Assembly: GCA_017628675.1 (NCBI GenBank)
Contig: JAGBYS010000151.1
Location: 1 to 6,352, forward strand
DNA length: 6,352 nt
Source of the DNA: Tidjanibacter sp.
GTDB taxonomy: Bacteria; Bacteroidota; Bacteroidia; Bacteroidales; Rikenellaceae
Direction: 5' to 3'
Part shown: positions 1 to 5,423 of the stretch, piece by piece
How positions within the stretch are numbered: the first letter of the stretch is position 1
Layout of the letters: each line of letters starts with the position of its first letter
Made by a program: the position numbers and the translations under genes
The notes under the pieces: model-generated
Databases searched by the model: none
Told to the model about the DNA's origin: nothing
What the model saw: only the letters and a program-made list of their open reading frames with translations

Positions 1-12
1 AAGGTGAAATAA
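1..12 (+). CDS. Possible 3' end of an upstream gene (last three codons and stop)
   Basis: Frame 1 reads Lys-Val-Lys followed by TAA at 10-12. In many Bacteroidales a small HU/IHF-family DNA-binding protein gene lies just upstream of rng, and such proteins often end in a lysine-rich tail, so this could be its C-terminus. Three codons cannot identify a protein, and the assignment rests on remembered gene order. The bases before position 1 would settle it. Confidence 0.25.
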   Translation, partial: KVK

Positions 13-44
13 TTGTCTGAACAATAGACCGAAAAGTAACTTTT
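13..44 (+). promoter_or_regulatory. Candidate Bacteroidetes-type promoter for the small basic protein
   Basis: A TTG at 13-15 resembles the -33 element. After 21 bases comes TAACTTTT at 37-44, matching seven of the eight positions (six specified) of the Bacteroidetes -7 consensus TAnnTTTG apart from the final base. Transcription would start near 49-52, about 20 bases before the ATG at 72. The region is AT-rich, so a chance match is possible. A 5-bp hairpin (12-16 with 21-25, loop CTGA) overlaps the -33 element. Confidence 0.35.
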
Positions 45-71
45 TTATAAACCCAATAAAAATTAACAACT

Positions 72-167
72 ATGCCTAACGGTAAAAAGAGGAAAGGTCC
101 CAAAATGGCGACCCACAAACGCAAAAAACGTTTGCGCAAAAATCGTCACAAACACAACAAGAAATAG
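72..167 (+). CDS. Small basic AURKAIP1/COX24-domain-type protein, probable ribosome-associated protein
   Basis: This 31-residue protein begins at ATG 72 and ends at TAG 165-167. It has 11 lysines, 5 arginines, 3 histidines and no acidic residue. It opens MPNGKKRKGPKMATHKRKKR and continues with a second basic stretch containing LRKNRHKHNKK. Bacteroidetes genomes carry near-identical small proteins, commonly labelled AURKAIP1/COX24 domain-containing. That family includes mitochondrial ribosomal protein mS38 and the mycobacterial small-subunit protein bS22, which contact 16S-type rRNA. A role in the small ribosomal subunit is therefore the best inference; direct evidence in this phylum is unknown to me. 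The start is preceded by an A-rich stretch rather than a Shine-Dalgarno site, as is usual here. It sits 138 bases upstream of rng, with a terminator-like hairpin between. An internal ATG at 105 would give only 20 residues and lose the conserved MPNGKKRK opening, so 72 is preferred. Confidence 0.82.
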   Translation: MPNGKKRKGPKMATHKRKKRLRKNRHKHNKK

Positions 168-204
168 GTTGTCGGTTTACCTTCAATAAGAAAAAATAGA
201 GCTG

Positions 205-236
205 AAAGCCTATACGGGTTTTTGGCTTTATTTTTT
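205..236 (+). terminator. Intrinsic terminator or attenuator after the small basic protein gene
   Basis: AAAGCC at 205-210 pairs perfectly with GGCTTT at 224-229 across a 13-base loop, and is followed by A and six Ts (231-236). The shape is that of a Rho-independent terminator, but the stem is only 6 bp and half A-T, so read-through is likely. No good promoter is visible between it and rng, so it may act as an attenuator that lowers rng expression relative to the upstream gene. Confidence 0.5.
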
Positions 237-242
237 CGTGAA

Positions 243-255
243 GGGGCTATGCCCC
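243..255 (+). other. GC-rich hairpin in the rng 5' untranslated region
   Basis: GGGGC (243-247) and GCCCC (251-255) form a perfect 5-bp stem with a TAT loop. No T run follows, so it is not a terminator in itself. It lies 50 bases upstream of the preferred rng start and could be an element of the rng leader RNA. Confidence 0.45.
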
Positions 256-266
256 AGCGCACTTCC

Positions 267-285
267 TCCTATTATTCGAATAGGA
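267..285 (+). other. Second hairpin in the rng 5' untranslated region
   Basis: TCCTATT (267-273) pairs perfectly with AATAGGA (279-285) around the loop ATTCG. It ends 20 bases before the rng ATG at 306, close enough to affect ribosome loading. With the hairpin at 243-255 it makes a tandem pair separated by 11 bases. A role in rng control is inference only. Confidence 0.45.
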
Positions 286-305
286 AACTCACTTTTACAT
301 TACAG

Positions 306-1853
306 ATGAACAGAGAATTAATCATTAATGTTACGCCGTCCGAAGTAACAATCGCCTTGGTCGAGGATAAACAGCTCGTCGAGCTGGACAAGGAGAGTTG
401 CAAAAGCGGATTTGCGGTGGGCGACATCTATCTGGGCAAAGTGAGAAAAATTATGCCCGGACTGAATGCCGCATTCGTCAATATCGGCCACGAGAAAGAC
501 GCCTTCATCCACTTTCTCGACCTGGGCCCCCAGTTCACCACACTCCACAAACTCGTGGCGAACCTATCGACGAAGAAGAAAAATATGCGAATTGAGAGCC
601 TGAAGCTCGACCAACCACTCGGCAAGACCGGCAAGTTGGCCTCCTTCATCGCAGGCGGACAGCCCATTATGGTGCAGATTGCAAAAGAGGCAATCTCGAC
701 CAAGGGTCCTCGACTTACCTCCGATATATCGCTCGCAGGTCGCAATGTAGTGCTCATTCCATTCTCAAACAAAATATCCATATCCCAAAAGATTCGTTCC
801 AACGAGGAGAAAAAAAGACTCAAAAAAATCTGCGACAAGATTCTTCCGAAGAATTACGGAGTGATCATCCGCACCGCAGCCCAGGGAAAGAGCGACCTGG
901 ATATCGAGCAGGATATCCTCTCGCTCATCAAGAAGTGGGAGTCGGCCCTCGAGGGAATCAAAACGAAAGTGCCTCCCGTGCAGCTGCTGAGCGAGATGAG
1001 CAGGGCCAACACCATCATCCGCGACTCGCTCAACTCGTCGTTCAACGCCATCCACGTCAATGACGAGGCTATCTATAACGAAATCAGGGAGTACATAAAG
1101 GTCATCGCGCCCGAGAAACTCAAGATTGTCAAACTCTACAAGGGTTCGCAGCCCATCTTCGACAACTTCGACATCTCGCGCCAGATCAAATCGCTCTTCG
1201 CAAAATATGTGTCGCTCAAGCGAGGTGCCTACCTCATCATTGAGCACACCGAGGCTCTCCACGTGATTGATGTCAACAGCGGCAACCGCGCCAAGGTGGC
1301 CGACGATCAGGAGAGTACGGCTATGGATGTGAACCTCTCGGCAGCAGCCGAAATCGCCCGTCAGTTGCGTCTGCGCGATATGGGCGGTATTGTGATTATC
1401 GACTTCATTGATCTCCATAAGGCCGAGAACCGCCAGCGTCTGTATGAGGAGATGCAGAAACTGATGGCTGGCGACAAGGCCAAACACACCATCCTGCCCC
1501 TGACCAAGTTTGGTCTGATGCAGATTACCCGCCAGAGGGTGCGCCCCGAGGCCATCAGCAAGGCCGAGGAGACCTGTCCAACCTGTGGTGGCACGGGCAA
1601 GATTTCGCCCTCGATTCTCTTCGACAAGCAGATCGAGAACCAGATTGCCTACTACGCCATCGAGAAGAGGATGAGAAGCCTTAGGGTAGTGGTCAATCCC
1701 GTAATGGAGGCCTATCTCACCAAGGGTGGCCTCTGCAGCATTCGTCGCAAGTGGCGCAGGCGCTATCTGTGTGACATCCGATTGCTTGTGGATCAGTCGC
1801 TTGGTGTGGTGGAGTACAAGTTTGTGGACAAGAAAAGACGCGCGCTCGCTTAG
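306..1853 (+). CDS. rng: Ribonuclease G (RNase E/G family endoribonuclease)
   Basis: This 515-residue cytoplasmic endoribonuclease cuts single-stranded RNA; family members mature 16S rRNA 5' ends and start mRNA decay. The S1 RNA-binding domain starts near residue 36 (VGDIYLGKVRKIMPGLNAAF) and contains a lysine-rich insert at about 76-118, as in Bacteroidetes homologues. The DNase I-like catalytic part carries the two metal-binding aspartates, D322 in DVNSGN and D366 in DFID, spaced as in E. coli RNase E (D303/D346). The Zn-link cysteines are C424 and C427 in CPTCGGTG, which in the family join two subunits into a dimer. There is no long disordered C-terminal tail like that of E. coli RNase E, so this is the G-type form. 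ATG 306 gives the family's usual N-terminus (MNRELIINVTPSEV). An upstream TTG at 222 would add 28 unrelated residues and run through the terminator stem. mfd follows after 36 bases. Confidence 0.95.
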   Translation: MNRELIINVTPSEVTIALVEDKQLVELDKESCKSGFAVGDIYLGKVRKIMPGLNAAFVNIGHEKDAFIHFLDLGPQFTTLHKLVANLSTKKKNMRIESLKLDQPLGKTGKLASFIAGGQPIMVQIAKEAISTKGPRLTSDISLAGRNVVLIPFSNKISISQKIRSNEEKKRLKKICDKILPKNYGVIIRTAAQGKSDLDIEQDILSLIKKWESALEGIKTKVPPVQLLSEMSRANTIIRDSLNSSFNAIHVNDEAIYNEIREYIKVIAPEKLKIVKLYKGSQPIFDNFDISRQIKSLFAKYVSLKRGAYLIIEHTEALHVIDVNSGNRAKVADDQESTAMDVNLSAAAEIARQLRLRDMGGIVIIDFIDLHKAENRQRLYEEMQKLMAGDKAKHTILPLTKFGLMQITRQRVRPEAISKAEETCPTCGGTGKISPSILFDKQIENQIAYYAIEKRMRSLRVVVNPVMEAYLTKGGLCSIRRKWRRRYLCDIRLLVDQSLGVVEYKFVDKKRRALA

Positions 1854-1875
1854 AGCCGTAAAGGCCGAGCGTGTG
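1839..1875 (+). other. Strong hairpin spanning the rng stop codon, in the rng-mfd junction
   Basis: Bases 1839-1848 pair with 1866-1875 over 10 bp, including two G-T wobbles; its core is CGCTCG with CGAGCG. After a one-sided bulge at 1849-1854, which contains the TAG stop, GCC (1855-1857) pairs with GGC (1863-1865) around the loop GTAAA. No T run follows, so it is unlikely to terminate transcription. It ends 14 bases before the mfd ATG and may affect RNA processing, stability of the upstream message, or ribosome access to mfd. Confidence 0.5.
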
Positions 1876-1889
1876 GGAGCATAAGAGAG

Positions 1890-4800
1890 ATGAAAAAGCT
1901 TGATAATACTCCCATAAAAGAGATTGCTCAACGGGCAGCAAAGAGCGCCCCTTTGAAGCAACTTGTGGGCTATATGGAGAGCCGAACCGTGACAGAGATA
2001 TCCTCTCTGGCAGGTTCGGCTTTTGCTCTTTACGCCTCGGTGGCGGCGGCCCGTCTGGGGGGTGTGCACATCTTTGTGGCCGACGACAGGGATCAGGCTG
2101 CCTATCTGGCCAGCGACCTCTATCAACTCGCAGACCCCGAGAGGGTTATGTTCCTGGCCTCGAGCTATAAACGCTCCATCCGCTACGGAGGTGGCGACGC
2201 CTCGAGCGAGGTACAGCGCACGGCGGCTCTGGAGGCCATCCGCAACCACAAGGAGGGGTATCTTATGGTCTGCACCTACCCCGAGGCACTCTCGGAGAAT
2301 GTGGTCTCGGCCGAGAGCATTGAGGACTTCTCGGTGGCGGTGACCGTGGGCGACAGGGTGCCGATGGAGGTGCTGCAGCAGAGGGTTGAGGAGCTCGGAT
2401 TTGAGAGGGTGGACTTTGTTCACGAGCCGGGCCAGTACTCGCTACGCGGCGGTATCTTCGATGTCTTCTCATTCTCGGAAAACAAACCCTTCAGGATAGA
2501 TTTCTTTGGCGACGAGGTGGATAGTGTGCGTCGCTTCGACCTCTCCTCGCAGCTCTCGACCGAGAGGGTGGAGAGCATCACAATTCTTCCCGATCTGAAG
2601 AACTTGGCGGCCGAAAAGAGGATTTCGGTTGCGGAGTATGCCGGTGGGGCGCAGTGGTGGGTGAACAATCTGGACCACCTGCTCTCCAAGCTCGACGATG
2701 TGAGGCGCAAGCTACTGGCCGACAGCGAGAATCCCCAGGAGGATATTCTGAGGGTGACCTCGGCAAAGGCTTTTCTGGCCAATACCCAGGGGCTTGCAAT
2801 GGTGCTGCTGAGGGCGAGTGCAAAGCGTACGGCTGAGGCCCAGGTGAAGTTCTCGACCCTGCCCCAGGTGGCCTTCAACAAGCAGTACGATATGCTGGCC
2901 GACGACATTGAGGCCAGGGCGTTGCAGGGCTATACGACCTATCTGCTCTCGGAGAACCACGCACAGTTTGAGCGCCTGGAGAATGTGTTGGCGGCAACCC
3001 ACCGCAAGGCCCACTTCGAGCCGCTCAAGATGACCCTCCACGAGGGTTTCACGGATAGGACACTGAAGGTGAGCCTCTATACGGATCATCAGATTTTCGA
3101 CCGCTACCACCGCTATGCGCTGCGTGGCGAGATTGACCGCAGGGAGAGCCTCACGATTGCCGAGCTGAATCAGCTCAAAATCGGTGACTATGTAGTCCAT
3201 ATAGACCACGGCGTGGGTCGCTTTGGTGGCCTTGTGCGCACGGTGGAGAATGGCCAGGAGCAGGAGTCGGTAAAGCTGGTCTACAAGGACGGCGATACCC
3301 TCTTTGTGAAGGTCCATTCGCTGCATCGCATCTCGCGCTACAAGAGTAAGGATAGCGATACCCCACCCAAAATCTACAAGCTCGGCTCGGGCGCTTGGCA
3401 GAGGGTTAAGGAGGCCACCAAGAAGGCTGTCAAGGATATCGCTCGTGACCTCATTAAACTCTATGCCGAGCGTAAGGCGAGTGGCGGATTTGCCTTCTCG
3501 CCAGATAGTTACCTGCAGTTTGAGATGGAGAGCTCGTTCCCCTGGGAGGAGACCCCCGACCAGCAGAAGGCCGTGGAGCTCATCAAGGCCGATATGGAGT
3601 CGCGCGAGCCTATGGATAGGCTTGTGTGCGGCGATGTGGGCTTTGGTAAGACGGAGGTTGCCGTGAGGGCGGCCTTCAAGGCGGCCTGCGACAGCAAGCA
3701 GGTGGCGGTGCTGGTGCCCACAACCATCCTTGCACTGCAACACTATCGCACCTTTGCCGAGCGCACAAGGGGGCTCCCCGTGAGGGTGGAGTACCTCTCG
3801 CGCACACGCTCCACAAAGGAGGTGCGTCAGATACTCACGGACCTCGAGGAGGGACGAATCGATATTATTGTCGGCACCCACAAACTGCTGGGTAAGGAGG
3901 TTAAGTTCAAGGACTTGGGTCTGCTGATTATTGACGAGGAGCAGAAGTTTGGTGTGGCGGCCAAGGAGAAACTCAGGAGCCTGAGTGTGAGTGTCGACAC
4001 GCTCACTCTGACGGCTACGCCCATCCCCCGTACCCTGCAATTCTCGCTTATGGGTGCGCGTGATCTGTCGGTCATCTCCACACCTCCCCCCAACCGTCAG
4101 CCCATCGTCACCGAGTCCCACACCTTCGACGAGTCCATCATCGCCGAGGCCCTCGACTATGAGCTTGACCGTGGCGGCCAGGTCTATTTTCTGCATAACA
4201 GGGTTGATGATATTGAGCGTATCGCAACGCTGGTGAGGAAGTTACGCCCCACGGCAAGGGTCGTTGTGGGCCACGGTCAGATGCCCGCCGCACAACTCGA
4301 AAAACTCATTATGGACTTCATCTATGGCGAGTATGATGTGCTGGTGGCGACGACCATCATCGAGAACGGTATAGACATCCCCAATGCAAACACCATAATC
4401 ATCAACAATGCCCACCGCTTCGGCTTGAGTGAGTTGCACCAGCTCCGAGGCAGGGTCGGCAGGAGCAATCGCAAGAGTTTTTGTTACCTTCTCTCGCCCC
4501 CCGATGAGTTGTTGACGGGGGATGCAAGGCGCCGTATAAGGGCCATTGAGGAGTTTTCCGATTTGGGCTCGGGCTTTAATATAGCAATGCAGGATTTGGA
4601 TATCCGAGGTGCGGGCAACCTGCTGGGTGCCGAGCAGAGCGGCTTCATTGCCGATATGGGCTTTGAGACCTACCAGAAGATTCTTGCTGAGGCAATTACG
4701 GAGTTGCGCACAGAGGGCGTAGAGGGCGTCGACGAGGTGCTCGGAGAGAGCGGTGGAGAGGGACAGATGGCCGCCCTGTCCGAGAATGTGACCTATGTGA

Positions 4801-5288
4801 CCGACTGTCAGGTGGAGACCGACCAGGTGGCCCTGCTGCCCGATAGGTATGTGGGTCAGGTGAGCGAGAAACTCCAGCTCTACCGCCGTCTGGACGGCAT
4901 CGTGAGCGAGCAGGAGATGAGCCGCTTTGTGGCCGAGATGGAGGATAGGTTTGGTAAATTGCCCGCTCAGGCAGAGGCGCTTGTGGATGTTGTGAGGCTG
5001 CGCTGGAGGGCTGTGGCTCTTGGCGTCGAGAGGGCCAAGGTGAAAAACGGCCTTATGCTCTTGTGGTTCCCCTCCGACGGCCGCAATCTCTACTATAAGA
5101 GCCCCATTTTTAGTGGCATACTGCGCTACATTGCCGCCCACCCCGACAGATTTGTGCTCAAACAAAACAACAATAAGGTCTATCTAACCGTTAGAAATGT
5201 GGCAGGACTCGCCGAAGGTTGCAGTGTCCTCGACCAGATTGCGCTTGCTCTCCATCCCGAAGAGGCCCCAAAGGGTGTCGGAAAGTAG
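1890..5288 (+). CDS. mfd: Transcription-repair coupling factor Mfd
   Basis: This 1132-residue ATP-dependent DNA translocase removes RNA polymerase stalled at DNA lesions and recruits UvrA for nucleotide excision repair. Its length is usual for the family and all modules are present. A UvrB-like N-terminal part includes EPGQYSLRGGIFDVF at 179-193. The RNA-polymerase-interacting domain starts near 425 (GDYVVHIDHGVGRFGG at 432-447). The RecG-like motor has Walker A GDVGFGKT at 581-588 (K587), DEEQ at 682-685, TATPIPRT at 708-715 and motif VI QLRGRVGR at 851-858. The TRG translocation motif has R882, R906 and Q916, spaced like E. coli R929, R953 and Q963. The autoinhibitory C-terminal domain covers about 960-1095. 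No key residue is missing. ATG 1890 gives a normal N-terminus and is preceded by the weak purine-rich AAGAGAG. It is probably co-transcribed with rng. The coding sequence is more GC-rich than the start of rng and uses many AGG codons. Confidence 0.97.
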   Translation: MKKLDNTPIKEIAQRAAKSAPLKQLVGYMESRTVTEISSLAGSAFALYASVAAARLGGVHIFVADDRDQAAYLASDLYQLADPERVMFLASSYKRSIRYGGGDASSEVQRTAALEAIRNHKEGYLMVCTYPEALSENVVSAESIEDFSVAVTVGDRVPMEVLQQRVEELGFERVDFVHEPGQYSLRGGIFDVFSFSENKPFRIDFFGDEVDSVRRFDLSSQLSTERVESITILPDLKNLAAEKRISVAEYAGGAQWWVNNLDHLLSKLDDVRRKLLADSENPQEDILRVTSAKAFLANTQGLAMVLLRASAKRTAEAQVKFSTLPQVAFNKQYDMLADDIEARALQGYTTYLLSENHAQFERLENVLAATHRKAHFEPLKMTLHEGFTDRTLKVSLYTDHQIFDRYHRYALRGEIDRRESLTIAELNQLKIGDYVVHIDHGVGRFGGLVRTVENGQEQESVKLVYKDGDTLFVKVHSLHRISRYKSKDSDTPPKIYKLGSGAWQRVKEATKKAVKDIARDLIKLYAERKASGGFAFSPDSYLQFEMESSFPWEETPDQQKAVELIKADMESREPMDRLVCGDVGFGKTEVAVRAAFKAACDSKQVAVLVPTTILALQHYRTFAERTRGLPVRVEYLSRTRSTKEVRQILTDLEEGRIDIIVGTHKLLGKEVKFKDLGLLIIDEEQKFGVAAKEKLRSLSVSVDTLTLTATPIPRTLQFSLMGARDLSVISTPPPNRQPIVTESHTFDESIIAEALDYELDRGGQVYFLHNRVDDIERIATLVRKLRPTARVVVGHGQMPAAQLEKLIMDFIYGEYDVLVATTIIENGIDIPNANTIIINNAHRFGLSELHQLRGRVGRSNRKSFCYLLSPPDELLTGDARRRIRAIEEFSDLGSGFNIAMQDLDIRGAGNLLGAEQSGFIADMGFETYQKILAEAITELRTEGVEGVDEVLGESGGEGQMAALSENVTYVTDCQVETDQVALLPDRYVGQVSEKLQLYRRLDGIVSEQEMSRFVAEMEDRFGKLPAQAEALVDVVRLRWRAVALGVERAKVKNGLMLLWFPSDGRNLYYKSPIFSGILRYIAAHPDRFVLKQNNNKVYLTVRNVAGLAEGCSVLDQIALALHPEEAPKGVGK

Positions 5289-5317
5289 AAAAATCGCATA
5301 AAAATGTCGTATTTTTG
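5289..5317 (+). terminator. Weak AT-rich terminator-like fold after mfd
   Basis: AAAAAT at 5289-5294 pairs with ATTTTT at 5311-5316. Inside, GCAT (5296-5299) pairs with ATGT (5304-5307, one G-T wobble) around an AAAA loop. The stem is weak and the T run is part of it, so termination efficiency is doubtful. TATTTTTG at 5310-5317 also matches the Bacteroidetes -7 consensus TAnnTTTG perfectly, but no -33 TTTG lies at the right distance. Confidence 0.3.
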
Positions 5318-5336
5318 GATGAGCAGGGAAAAAAAC

Positions 5337-5367
5337 TTTGAAAAGAGATTTAAAAGTACGATATTTG
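5337..5367 (+). promoter_or_regulatory. Bacteroidetes-type promoter for the outer-membrane barrel gene
   Basis: TTTG at 5337-5340 matches the -33 element exactly. Nineteen bases later GATATTTG at 5360-5367 matches the -7 consensus TAnnTTTG except for its first base. The spacing fits primary sigma factor promoters of Bacteroides-type bacteria. Transcription should begin near 5371-5374, giving a leader of about 50 bases before the ATG at 5424. It lies in the only AT-rich gap before this gene. Confidence 0.6.
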
Positions 5368-5374
5368 CAGACTG

Positions 5375-5391
5375 TATAGACTTTGTCTATA
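5375..5391 (+). other. Perfect 7-bp hairpin at the predicted 5' end of the barrel-gene mRNA
   Basis: TATAGAC (5375-5381) pairs perfectly with GTCTATA (5385-5391) across a TTT loop. GACT (5370-5373) can also pair with AGTC (5400-5403), enclosing the hairpin and an unpaired stretch. Given the promoter at 5337-5367, the inner stem would begin within a few bases of the transcript's 5' end. 5'-terminal stems of this kind are known to protect E. coli ompA mRNA from decay. The same role here is inferred; a protein-binding palindrome is the alternative. Confidence 0.5.
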
Positions 5392-5423
5392 AGGGACAGA
5401 GTCGCGATTGAAAAGAGAGCAGT

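Noticed and set aside
222..305. Upstream TTG start for rng adding 28 residues
   Set aside because: The extra segment starts inside the terminator stem, reads through two hairpins and does not resemble RNase G N-termini, whereas ATG 306 gives the expected start.
398..595. Short + strand frame overlapping rng (also 2023-2343, 2654-2836, 3445-3666 and 4054-4236 within mfd)
   Set aside because: These are alternate-frame shadows of conserved coding sequence with low-complexity Arg/Pro/Ser-rich translations.
765..2423. Long open frame (552 codons) on the minus strand across rng and mfd
   Set aside because: It runs opposite two clearly identified conserved genes, spans their junction, and its translation resembles no family; it is a by-product of codon bias in the + strand genes.
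2712..4196. Minus-strand open frame of 494 codons inside mfd
   Set aside because: It lies entirely antisense to conserved Mfd modules, including the RNA-polymerase-interacting and motor domains, and shows no recognisable domain or start signal.
5310..5317. Perfect -7 match TATTTTTG as the main promoter of the barrel gene
   Set aside because: No TTTG or TTG lies about 19-21 bases upstream, and the bases also form part of an AT-rich stem; the pair at 5337/5360 fits better. It could still be a minor start.
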